Both the position numbers and the translations under genes were made by a program. This document shows positions 25,125 to 33,488 of a DNA stretch of 64,000 nucleotides, one piece after another. The stretch comes from JBAYDV01 sp041672845 (GTDB lineage Bacteria; Bacteroidota; Bacteroidia; Bacteroidales; UBA932). Position 1 is the first letter of the stretch. Every line of letters starts with the position of its first letter. Below the pieces are notes generated by a model. It did not search any database. It had not been told where the DNA came from and was given only the letters and a program-made list of their open reading frames with translations. Where the stretch lies: contig JBAYYV010000002.1 of NCBI GenBank assembly GCA_041672845.1, positions 62,001-126,000 on the forward strand. The letters run 5' to 3'.

Positions 25125-25287
25125 AATTTTTTAATTTTAATTAATAAATATAATTTGTTATAATTTTCAGTGTTATAATCTTCAGATTTTTCGTATCAAG
25201 ATGAATTTTATCATCGGATTAAGATTGCAAATTAAGAAAAAATTATTCTAATAATAAAATTTAATAGTGTAAGTTCTAAAAATAAAC

Positions 25288-25295
25288 TAATTTTG
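25288..25295 (+). promoter_or_regulatory. -7 element for purN
   Basis: TAATTTTG (TAnnTTTG) 25 bases upstream of the purN ATG. Probably also drives umuDC. Confidence 0.5.
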
Positions 25296-25320
25296 TAAGC
25301 TTAATTAATCATATAATAAC

Positions 25321-25932
25321 ATGAATAGTTGTCCCTTAAATATAGCCATATTCGCCTCAGGTTCAGGTACTAATGCAGAGAATTTAATTAGATATTTTTC
25401 AAGATCTAAGTACGGAAAAATAGTTTTGCTTCTTTCAAATAAAAAAGACGCTTTGGTCCTAGAAAAAGCCTATAAATTAGCTATTCCTACCAAGACCTTC
25501 ACTTATAGTGAATTCTGTGGTAAAGAGATAAATCCTAATAAATTTATCACCATAATGAAGAACTATAATATAGATTTGATACTCTTAGCTGGCTTCCTAT
25601 TGAAAGTTCCTAAATATTTACTCTCTATATATCCTAAGAAAATTATAAACATACATCCTGCATTACTTCCAGCTTATGGTGGAAAAGGCATGCACGGTAT
25701 ACATGTTCACCAAACCATCATTGCAGCAGGAGAAAAGAAATCAGGTATTACTATTCATCTAATAGATGAGAACTATGATAAAGGAAAAATTATCTTTCAA
25801 GGTTTTTGTAATATAGAGTCTGGCGACAATGCTGAAGACTTAGCAGCTAAAATACATGTATTAGAACAAGCTAATTTCCCTAAAGTAATAGAAAAATATA
25901 TTATTGAACATCCAACCCTATTCATAAAATAG
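25321..25932 (+). CDS. purN: Phosphoribosylglycinamide formyltransferase
   Basis: 203 residues. Third step of purine synthesis, using 10-formyltetrahydrofolate. The nucleotide-binding loop GSGTNAENL lies near residue 14, and catalytic Asn110 and His112 lie in the IINIHPALLPAYGGKGMHG motif. SGITIHLIDENYDKG completes the active site. It is followed after 19 bases by umuD with no promoter in between. Confidence 0.95.
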   Translation: MNSCPLNIAIFASGSGTNAENLIRYFSRSKYGKIVLLLSNKKDALVLEKAYKLAIPTKTFTYSEFCGKEINPNKFITIMKNYNIDLILLAGFLLKVPKYLLSIYPKKIINIHPALLPAYGGKGMHGIHVHQTIIAAGEKKSGITIHLIDENYDKGKIIFQGFCNIESGDNAEDLAAKIHVLEQANFPKVIEKYIIEHPTLFIK

Positions 25933-25951
25933 AATACAATAGATAAATAAT

Positions 25952-26374
25952 ATGGACAAAGTAGAAATATATAAAGCATCAAATGAAGAAGTTAAACTCT
26001 GCTTAGCAGAAGATATAAAAGCAGGATTTCCATCTCCCGCCAATGATTTCACTTTTGAAAGCCTTAACATAACCGATAAAATAGTTAAGAACCCCGCTTC
26101 TACTTTTTACGCTAGAGTAAATGGACAAAGCATGGTAGGTGATGGCATATCTGATGGTGATATTATAGTAGTAGACAAATCCATAGAACCTCATGACGGC
26201 TGTATAGCTATCTGCTATATAGATGGTGAATTCACTCTCAAACGTGTAAAAATTCATAAAGATTCTATTTTATTAGTACCTGCTAATAACAAATTTAAAC
26301 CTATCAAGGTAACATCAGAAAATGATTTCATTATTTGGGGCATTGCTAAATATGTAATTAAAAAACTAGATTAA
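25952..26374 (+). CDS. umuD: UmuD-like SOS mutagenesis protein (S24 peptidase)
   Basis: 140 residues. Autocleavage site Ala24-Gly25 (KAGFPSPA), nucleophile Ser60 (NGQSMVGDG) and general base Lys97 (FTLKRVK) fall at the same residue numbers as in E. coli UmuD (there Cys24-Gly25). After RecA-stimulated cleavage UmuD' activates UmuC for translesion synthesis. The stop overlaps the umuC start (TAATG). It follows purN by 19 bases, and no LexA-box-like operator was recognised, so SOS control is not evident. Confidence 0.93.
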   Translation: MDKVEIYKASNEEVKLCLAEDIKAGFPSPANDFTFESLNITDKIVKNPASTFYARVNGQSMVGDGISDGDIIVVDKSIEPHDGCIAICYIDGEFTLKRVKIHKDSILLVPANNKFKPIKVTSENDFIIWGIAKYVIKKLD

Positions 26375-27633
26375 TGTATGCTTTAGCCGACTGCGATAAT
26401 TTCTTTGTCAGCTGTGAAAGAGTTTTTGAACCTTCTCTCCGCTTGAAGCCTGTATTAGTTCTTTCAAACAACGATGGTTGTGTTATAGCTCGATCCAATG
26501 AAGTTAAAGCTCTAGGAATCAAAATGGGGTCTCCTTATTTTCAAATTAAAGACATTGTCGACAGATATAATATTAGAATTTTTTCTTCAAATTTCATTCT
26601 TTATGGAGACATGTCTAATAGAATAATTATGACACTCCATAAATTTTGTAATTCCGTAGAAAAATATTCCATTGATGAAGCTTTTTTAAATCTAAAAGAC
26701 TTAAACATTCTTGATTATAATGAATTCGCTCAAAGTATTCATAAACAATGTAAAAAAAACGTAGGTCTTCCTATATCTGTAGGTATAGCCAAAACTAAAA
26801 CTTTGGCAAAATTAGCTTCACGATTATGCAAATATTACCCAGCATTAAATGGTAGCTGTGTTCTGAAAAAAACCGAAAATATAAAAACAGTACTTACTAA
26901 AACTAAAATAGAAGATATTTGGGGAATTGGTCGTAAGCATACCATGATGTTACATTCATTTGGAATCTATTCGGCTTATGACTTTTACATAAAAGATCCC
27001 ACATGGATAAAAAAAAGAATGGGTATTACGGGATTATCTACTCAAAACGAACTAAAAGGAATAGAATGTATAGCTTTCGAAACAAGTCCAGCAGCAAAAC
27101 AACAAATTTCTGTCACTCGTACTTTTGCTGCAGAAATAGACAATTTAGAAGATTTAAAGGAACAAACAAGTTTATATGTAGATAAGGCCTGTAGCAAATT
27201 AAGAGCTCAGCACAGCTTATGTACGCAAGTTATGGTGTTTATATTGACTAATCCTTTTAAACAAAATACACCTTGTTTATATGATGCTAAAAAAATATTA
27301 TTCCCCGTACCGACCAATAGTTCTTTAGAAATAAACAAAAATGTGGCAGACACTGTCAAGGAAATGTTCCGCCCTGGAGTTCGTTATAAAAGAGCAGGTA
27401 TTAGTTTGTCTCATTTCGTAAATGATAAAAATATTCAACTCGATCTTTTCGACAAAATAGATAGAAATAAACATACTAACCTAATGAAAACCATAGATGA
27501 AATTAACATCAAAACTGGTAAAAATGCAATAGGTATAGCATCCGAATCTTTAAAAGGCTTTAAAATGAATAGAAATCACCTATCTAAACACTTTACCACA
27601 GATTGGAATGACATAATAGAACTTCATTGTTAA
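26374..27633 (+). CDS. umuC: DNA polymerase V catalytic subunit UmuC
   Basis: 419-residue Y-family polymerase. Catalytic carboxylates in YALADCDNFFVS and YSIDEAFLNL, VCSNNDGCVIARS-type motif (LSNNDGCVIARSNEVKALGI) and a helix-hairpin-helix at about 185-205 (IEDIWGIGRKHT), then little-finger and C-terminal UmuC regions. Length equals the E. coli protein. Translationally coupled to umuD through a one-base overlap. Confidence 0.95.
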   Translation: MYALADCDNFFVSCERVFEPSLRLKPVLVLSNNDGCVIARSNEVKALGIKMGSPYFQIKDIVDRYNIRIFSSNFILYGDMSNRIIMTLHKFCNSVEKYSIDEAFLNLKDLNILDYNEFAQSIHKQCKKNVGLPISVGIAKTKTLAKLASRLCKYYPALNGSCVLKKTENIKTVLTKTKIEDIWGIGRKHTMMLHSFGIYSAYDFYIKDPTWIKKRMGITGLSTQNELKGIECIAFETSPAAKQQISVTRTFAAEIDNLEDLKEQTSLYVDKACSKLRAQHSLCTQVMVFILTNPFKQNTPCLYDAKKILFPVPTNSSLEINKNVADTVKEMFRPGVRYKRAGISLSHFVNDKNIQLDLFDKIDRNKHTNLMKTIDEINIKTGKNAIGIASESLKGFKMNRNHLSKHFTTDWNDIIELHC

Positions 27634-27741
27634 CTAACTGATAAAAATATATCAATATTTTTAATTTTTAGAATCACAAATCAATACTTTTTTTATCTTT
27701 CTCAATATTTAAAAAATATATAAATTTTTAATTGATTTACT

Positions 27742-29139
27742 ATGGATATTAAGAGAGATAGTATAAACTTTGGCAAGACTGATGTCAGTAGACTCTATAG
27801 AAAATTATTATTCCCTACTCTAATTGGGCTTATTTTCACCATCACTTTCACTCTTACAGATGGTATATTTGTAGGTCTGGGAATAGGTAGTGATGCTTTA
27901 GCTGCTATAAATATTGTAGCTCCTATATTCCTTATAGGATCAGGCACTGGTCTTCTTTTCGGAACAGGAGCTTCTGTTCTAGCTTCTATTCATCTAGCAA
28001 AAAAAAATGTAAAAGCAGCTAGAATTATTTGTACACAAGCTATTATTATTCCTTCTATATTAATAATTATAATTACTAGTATTTGCTCTATATTTAGTAG
28101 ACAATTAGCCTATCTACTAGGTAGTTCTGATAAACTTCTCCCATACGTATTGGATTATATGAGAATAATTCTTCCATCATTTTTTCTTATTGTTATATTA
28201 AATGTAGGAACTTTTATAGTCAGATTAGACGGAAGTCCTAAATATGCTACTGCCTGCGATATTATATCTTCTGTAATAAATATTATTCTTAATTATATCT
28301 TCGTTTTCAAATTAAAGCTTGGCGTTCAAGGCGTAGCTTCAGCTACAATTATAGGTATTACTATCGGTTCTACTCTTATGCTTATATATATTATAAAATA
28401 TGCTAAGGTTCTTAAATATTATAAATTAAAATGGACTAAGACTGCTATCTCTTTACATATAAGAAATATAGGATATTTAATCAAAACTGGATTCCCTACT
28501 TTCTTAGGTGAAGCAACTATAGCTTGGATGATTTTAATAGGCAATTACATTTTTTTGAAATTAGCTGGAGAAGATGGTGTAGCTGCTTTTAGTATTGCCT
28601 GTTATTATATGCCTATAATATTTATGATTAATGATGCTATTATCCAATCCGCACAGCCTATTATAAGTTATAATTATGGTTTAAAAAAGAAGAAAAGAAT
28701 TAAAAAAGCTATTTATCTAGCATATGGATCAGCATTAGGGGTAGCTGTTATTATGACTGCTTTTTATATCATAGAAGATAAAATGTTAGTTTCTATTTTC
28801 ATTAAAAAAGGATGTGGGGCCTTCGATCTCGCCATTAAGGGTATCCCTTATTTTTCTACAGGTTATTTATTCATTGCCTTTAACGTAGCATCTATAGGCA
28901 TATATCAAGCTATTAAAAAACCTCATTTAGCATCTTTTTTTTCTGTGTTAAGAGGATTCATATTCTTAACCCTATGTTTCATAATTTGTCCATTAATTTG
29001 GGGCATCAAGGGAGCATGGTTAGCAGTAACATTTGCTGAAGGTTTAACTACTATTATTATAGTTTTCTACTTAATCAGAAAAAAATTTAAATTTCTAGAT
29101 CATTTAAAAGCCAATAATACCCCTACAGTTATCTTATAA
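27742..29139 (+). CDS. MATE-family efflux transporter
   Basis: 465 residues with about twelve hydrophobic segments in two similar halves, typical of cation-coupled multidrug/MATE exporters. Conserved pieces include LTDGIFVGLGIGSDALAAINI, LDGSPKYATACDIISSVINIILNYIF (loop and helix of the first half) and AQPIISYNYG of the second half. Resembles the MepA-like bacterial branch. Substrate unknown. A 108-base AT-rich gap separates it from umuC; no convincing promoter was found there. Confidence 0.88.
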   Translation: MDIKRDSINFGKTDVSRLYRKLLFPTLIGLIFTITFTLTDGIFVGLGIGSDALAAINIVAPIFLIGSGTGLLFGTGASVLASIHLAKKNVKAARIICTQAIIIPSILIIIITSICSIFSRQLAYLLGSSDKLLPYVLDYMRIILPSFFLIVILNVGTFIVRLDGSPKYATACDIISSVINIILNYIFVFKLKLGVQGVASATIIGITIGSTLMLIYIIKYAKVLKYYKLKWTKTAISLHIRNIGYLIKTGFPTFLGEATIAWMILIGNYIFLKLAGEDGVAAFSIACYYMPIIFMINDAIIQSAQPIISYNYGLKKKKRIKKAIYLAYGSALGVAVIMTAFYIIEDKMLVSIFIKKGCGAFDLAIKGIPYFSTGYLFIAFNVASIGIYQAIKKPHLASFFSVLRGFIFLTLCFIICPLIWGIKGAWLAVTFAEGLTTIIIVFYLIRKKFKFLDHLKANNTPTVIL

Positions 29140-29226
29140 ACAAATTTTGATTCAAAAATCAATTTAAAAAAATAATGTTTTATTAAAATTTTTGCAATTT
29201 AAATTTTCAGATATAAGAAAAATATA

Positions 29227-29234
29227 TATCTTTG
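29227..29234 (+). promoter_or_regulatory. -7 element for tRNA-Leu
   Basis: TATCTTTG ending 13 bases before the tRNA 5' end. Confidence 0.6.
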
Positions 29235-29247
29235 CAGCCTATCAAAT

Positions 29248-29333
29248 GCTCGAGTGGTGGAATTGGTAGACACGCAGGACTTAAAATCCTGTGGGCAGCG
29301 ATGTCCGTGCGGGTTCAATTCCCGCCTCGAGTA
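29248..29333 (+). tRNA. tRNA-Leu (anticodon UAA)
   Basis: 86-base class II tRNA. Acceptor stem GCTCGAG/CTCGAGT (first pair G-U), D-arm with GGAATTGGTAGAC, anticodon stem CAGGA/TCCTG with anticodon TAA at 29282-29284, long variable arm, T-arm GCGGG-TTCAATT-CCCGC, discriminator A at 29333. The CCA end is not encoded. A strong terminator follows. Confidence 0.95.
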
Positions 29334-29362
29334 CTTTTTATTATCAAGATTGTTTAGTATTT

Positions 29363-29390
29363 GCTTATAACATTAGTTATAGGCTTTTTT
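29363..29390 (+). terminator. Terminator after tRNA-Leu
   Basis: Nine-base stem GCTTATAAC/GTTATAGGC (one wobble), 4-base loop, six T residues. Located 29 bases after the tRNA. Confidence 0.8.
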
Positions 29391-29478
29391 ATGCCCTTAC
29401 CCTATATTAGTAATAATATTTTAAGTTAGATAAATAAGTATTCATTCTCTAGAAGTAATTATACATTATAATTTTTAT

Positions 29479-29486
29479 TATCTTTG
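29479..29486 (+). promoter_or_regulatory. -7 element for dapF
   Basis: TATCTTTG 67 bases upstream of the dapF ATG. The rest of the gap from the tRNA terminator (29391-29478) shows nothing recognisable. Confidence 0.5.
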
Positions 29487-29553
29487 AACAACAATTTGTT
29501 TTAAGTAATACTTACTTAGTAAATACTATAAATAACAGAAATATAATACAGTT

Positions 29554-30531
29554 ATGAAAAATATACAAACTATTATTAAATCCTTACCTAATATTTATAA
29601 ATATCAGGGCGCAGGTAATGATTTTATTATCATGGATAACCGTAACGGCGAAATAGGACTTTCTAAAGAAGAAATATGTTTACTCTGTGATAGACATTAT
29701 GGAATAGGATCTGATGGAATACTCCTTCTTGAAAATCCCTCAAAAGGTACTTCTAATGATTTCAAAATGGTTTTCTATAATCCAGATGGATCTACGGGGA
29801 TGATGTGTGGGAATGGTGGTAGATGTATATGCTTCTTCGCTAAAGAACTTGACATCAAATCTCATGATAATACTTATATTTTCGAGGGACCTGACACAAT
29901 ACATGCTGGAACTTTATGTAATGATAATGTCAAATTATCTATGACTGATGTATCTAAGATAAAAGACATGAATAATAACATATCTGTAAAAGAAATTCTT
30001 TTAGGAGAACAAACTCCTAGTAATGTCTTAATAACCGAAGAAGAAAGAAATAAACAAGAACTTATAATGAACAAATCTTCCTTCTTTCCATATCTTCCAG
30101 AATCTTATTTAGAAAAACTTTATTTCCTTAATACAGGTACTAATCATTTGGTAGTTATAGCTAAAGAAATAAACGACCTAGATGTGAAAGCTCTCGGTGG
30201 CAAACTTCGTTATGATTCACAGTTCGCACCTGAAGGGGCCAATGTAAACTTCGTAGAAATAATCAATGATGATCATATATTCGTTCGTTCTTATGAAAAA
30301 GGTGTAGAAGATGAAACATATGCTTGTGGTACAGGTATCGTAGCATCAGCAATAGCTTCTTATATTAGTAAAATAAATAAAGAGTCTAAAGAAATCACTA
30401 AACATTATTTCATTAACACTGTAAAAGAAGAATTAGAAGTAGAATTCACAGCATCACAAACAAAACAAGGACCTGTCATAAACAAAGTTTATTTAACAGG
30501 TCCCGTTAAGAAATTATTTGAAATAAAATAA
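29554..30531 (+). CDS. dapF: Diaminopimelate epimerase (with insert)
   Basis: Converts LL- to meso-diaminopimelate for peptidoglycan and lysine. The two catalytic cysteines are Cys85 (MMCGNGGRC) and Cys258 (YACGTGIVASA); GAGNDF lies near residue 19. At 325 residues it is about 50 longer than usual: ~15 extra at the N-terminus and an insert at about residues 136-188 where typical proteins have a short linker between domains. Both catalytic motifs are intact, so it is probably active. dapL is not adjacent. Confidence 0.95.
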   Translation: MKNIQTIIKSLPNIYKYQGAGNDFIIMDNRNGEIGLSKEEICLLCDRHYGIGSDGILLLENPSKGTSNDFKMVFYNPDGSTGMMCGNGGRCICFFAKELDIKSHDNTYIFEGPDTIHAGTLCNDNVKLSMTDVSKIKDMNNNISVKEILLGEQTPSNVLITEEERNKQELIMNKSSFFPYLPESYLEKLYFLNTGTNHLVVIAKEINDLDVKALGGKLRYDSQFAPEGANVNFVEIINDDHIFVRSYEKGVEDETYACGTGIVASAIASYISKINKESKEITKHYFINTVKEELEVEFTASQTKQGPVINKVYLTGPVKKLFEIK

Positions 30532-30569
30532 TTATCTATTAAAATATGATTAAATTATTAATCGTAATT

Positions 30570-31268
30570 TTATTCAATGATATAAGCTCGTATAATACGA
30601 ACATCTTTAAGCGGACGATCATTTTCGTCCGTTTTTACTTTCTGTATCTTATCGACGACATTCATACCTCTAACTACTTCACCAAAAATAGTATATTGAC
30701 CGTCTAAATGTGGTGTGCCTCCTACTGTCTTATAAGCTTCGATCATTTCTGGAGTAAGAGTAACAGGGTTAACCACTTTGTTTAATCTTTCTTGAACTTT
30801 TTTAATCATTTTGTCATCGAAAACTTTACCCGTAACAATATAAAACTGAGAAGCACATGATTTCATTTCGGGATTAATATCATTCCCTTCTCTAGCTGCC
30901 CCTAATACTCCTCGTCTATGATAAATTTTAGGTAATCTAAATTCAGAATTAATCAAATAATCAGGTCCACCCTCACCAAGAAATTCACCAGGTTTAGCAT
31001 CTTTAGAATCAGGATCCCCACTCTGAATCATAAAATCATTTATCACTCTATGAAAAAGGACACCATCGAAGAACCCTTCTCTTATTAATTTTATATAATT
31101 ATCTCTATGTAAAGGAGTTTCATTATACAAGGCAAATTCAATATTACCCATATTAGTCTCTAACATAAAATGAGTCCTATTATCTTTAGCTTTACAGGAA
31201 GTAAAAAGAATAATCGCACTAGAAAATAATACAATCAAAGTCAAACAAAAAATAGATAATCTTTTCAT
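30570..31268 (-). CDS. Peptidyl-prolyl isomerase (cyclophilin) lipoprotein
   Basis: 232 residues. Lipoprotein signal peptide with lipobox ILFTSC (Cys25), then a cyclophilin domain: TNMGNIEFALYNETPLHRDN, GVLFHRVINDFMIQSGDP, a region with GVLGAARE and SCASQFYIVTG, and HLDGQYTIFGEVVRGMNVVD. Acts on periplasmic or surface proteins. Compared with minimal cyclophilins it has a ~30-residue insert (FDDKMIKKVQERLNKVVNPV), common in Bacteroidota versions. Convergent with dapF. Confidence 0.93.
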   Translation of the reverse strand: MKRLSIFCLTLIVLFSSAIILFTSCKAKDNRTHFMLETNMGNIEFALYNETPLHRDNYIKLIREGFFDGVLFHRVINDFMIQSGDPDSKDAKPGEFLGEGGPDYLINSEFRLPKIYHRRGVLGAAREGNDINPEMKSCASQFYIVTGKVFDDKMIKKVQERLNKVVNPVTLTPEMIEAYKTVGGTPHLDGQYTIFGEVVRGMNVVDKIQKVKTDENDRPLKDVRIIRAYIIE

Positions 31269-31333
31269 AAAATAGATGATTTTAATAGTTAATACTGTAA
31301 TTTTACACGTTTAATTTTTAAAAATACACATTT

Positions 31334-33385
31334 ATGTTAAAAAAATCTAAAAAATGTGTTATTTCTTGCTTCAAAAGATGGGCTAGAACTAATTGGGCAG
31401 CTTTTGCTAGTATGCATAAGCAAGTAAAGATAGGAGTACTTACTTTAAGTATGTCTCTTCTTACTCTATCGTTCGAACCAGTTCTTGCTCAAGTCGAAAA
31501 GTCTGATACACTTAAACATTTTGAACTAAAAGAAGCTAAGGTAATAACTCAAAAATCAAATCCTACAAGAGGTATGATTTCTCCTGTAGAAGTCTATAAC
31601 AGGAACAAAATGAAGACTTCACCCATTACCACATTTGAAGACGTACTCAAAATTAATCCAGCCGTAGATTTAAGACAAAGAGGCGCACAAGCTATTCAAG
31701 CTGATATCTCTCTATACGGAGGCACAGCTGATCAAACAATGATCATGTTAAATGGCATTAATTTTACAGATGCTAGAACAGGCCATCAAAGCCATTCACT
31801 TCCCATCGATATAGAAGGAATAAGTAGCATCCATCTTATCGGAGGAGTCCCAGGAATTGGAGCATTTACAGGAGCTATTAACATCTCCACTTCTCCCCTA
31901 AAACCAAATTACATTAAAACAAGTTTCACTACTGGACAATACGGGTACAAGTATGTCAATCTTTCATCAGCCATTAGTAATGAAAACATCTCTGCTATGA
32001 TTATTGGATCAGTAAGAAATTCAGATGGATACACTGATAATACTGATTACAATAACTCAAATTTATTTAGTAGAATTACTGCTAAAACAAATCTAGGACG
32101 ACTTGATTTTCAAATAGGTTATCAAGATCGTTTCTTCGGAGCTAATGGATTTTATTCATTACTCTATCCAAATCAATCAGAAAAAACCTCTACATATCTT
32201 ACTTCCCTTAAATGGAGTAAAATATTCCATAAAAATATAAAACTAAACAGTTTCATTAGTTACAGAAAGAATTTAGATCGCTTCGAATTATTCAGAGACA
32301 ACGAAGGTGCTGCTAGTTGGTATTCCGGTCATAATTATCATATGACTGATAACTATGGAATAGGAATAAATATGTTATACTCTTGGCCATACGGGATTAC
32401 AGGAATAGGCTTAGACTACACCTATAATCATATATATAGCACAGTACTAGGAAACGATTTAGCTTCACCTAAAACTATTTCTGGAGAAAATGGTAAATAT
32501 TATACTAAAGAAGCCGAAAGACATATTATAAATGGCTGGTTAAAACATCAGATAAAATTAGGTAAATTTAATTTAAAAGGTTCATTAAATATAGCTCATA
32601 GTTCCTATGGTAATTCTACCATGTGGAGCCTAGGAACAGATTATTATATAACAAACGCATTATCAGTAGGAGCTTCGACTTCTCGTTCTATGCGCCTTCC
32701 TACATTTACCGACCTTTATTATATTACTAGAACACACACTGGCAACGCTAATCTCACACCAGAAAAAGCTACTACCTATCGTTTATCCTCTACATATAAT
32801 TTCTTAGGATCTCCAGATAATAATATTAAATTATTCGGATCTGTATATTATCGTAAAGGAGAAGATATCATCGACTGGATAAAACCTCATGATGAAGATA
32901 AATGGCTATCTAGTCAAATAACTAACATCAATACTTTCGGAGCTGAATGTATGGCTTCATATAGCTCTCTTAAATTCTTAAGAGAACTAATTTTATCATA
33001 TGGATACCTAAATTCAGATAAAGATGCTAATAAATACATCTCTAAATATGCATTAGATTACTTGAAACATAAATTCGCAGTTCAAACATGTATAGAACCT
33101 ATAAAAGATTTAAAACTGAATATTATAGGTAGCTGGAATGATAGAACATCTGAATTTGTTAATACAGCAGGAGAGCTAGAATCATATAAACCATATTGGA
33201 TGTTCAATGCAAGATTATCTTATACTTTAGATAATCATTATTCTAAAACTAGTAAAGTTAATAATTTCAAAACTGAAATTTATCTAGATATACAAAACAT
33301 CTTCGATATACAATATTATGATTTCGGAGGTCTAATCCAATTAGGTCGTTGGATATCAGTAGGTATAAGTTTCTGCTTATTTTAA
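31334..33385 (+). CDS. TonB-dependent outer-membrane receptor
   Basis: 683 residues. Unusually long N-region (FKRWARTNWAAFASMHKQVK) before the signal-peptide core, cleavage likely after VLAQ at about residue 52. Plug domain at about 70-185 (FEDVLKINPAVDLRQRG, LNGINFTDARTG), then a beta-barrel ending in the aromatic GISFCLF. It is much shorter than SusC-type receptors, lacks their carboxypeptidase-like domain and has no SusD neighbour. The N-terminal style resembles BtuB-like receptors of Bacteroidales, but no cobalamin riboswitch fits in the 65-base upstream gap, so the substrate is open. Confidence 0.88.
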   Translation: MLKKSKKCVISCFKRWARTNWAAFASMHKQVKIGVLTLSMSLLTLSFEPVLAQVEKSDTLKHFELKEAKVITQKSNPTRGMISPVEVYNRNKMKTSPITTFEDVLKINPAVDLRQRGAQAIQADISLYGGTADQTMIMLNGINFTDARTGHQSHSLPIDIEGISSIHLIGGVPGIGAFTGAINISTSPLKPNYIKTSFTTGQYGYKYVNLSSAISNENISAMIIGSVRNSDGYTDNTDYNNSNLFSRITAKTNLGRLDFQIGYQDRFFGANGFYSLLYPNQSEKTSTYLTSLKWSKIFHKNIKLNSFISYRKNLDRFELFRDNEGAASWYSGHNYHMTDNYGIGINMLYSWPYGITGIGLDYTYNHIYSTVLGNDLASPKTISGENGKYYTKEAERHIINGWLKHQIKLGKFNLKGSLNIAHSSYGNSTMWSLGTDYYITNALSVGASTSRSMRLPTFTDLYYITRTHTGNANLTPEKATTYRLSSTYNFLGSPDNNIKLFGSVYYRKGEDIIDWIKPHDEDKWLSSQITNINTFGAECMASYSSLKFLRELILSYGYLNSDKDANKYISKYALDYLKHKFAVQTCIEPIKDLKLNIIGSWNDRTSEFVNTAGELESYKPYWMFNARLSYTLDNHYSKTSKVNNFKTEIYLDIQNIFDIQYYDFGGLIQLGRWISVGISFCLF

Positions 33386-33413
33386 TTTAAAATAAAAATT
33401 AAAAACAATTATA

Positions 33414-33447
33414 AAAAGCCCCCTCATAATTTTATGAAGGGGCTTTT
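33414..33447. terminator. Bidirectional terminator
   Basis: Sixteen-base stem (33414-33429 with 33432-33447, one mismatch) with A/T-rich ends. Strong in both directions between the TonB receptor gene and the convergent Tricorn-like gene. Confidence 0.9.
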
Positions 33448-33488
33448 CTATAATTTTCGCAATAATTCAAATAACTATTGCAAATATT

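Noticed and set aside
31269..31333. Cobalamin riboswitch before the TonB receptor
   Set aside because: The gap is only 65 bases, too short for the element, and no B12-box-like sequence is visible.
31334..33385. SusC/SusD polysaccharide utilisation locus
   Set aside because: The receptor is too short, has no carboxypeptidase-like domain and no SusD partner.
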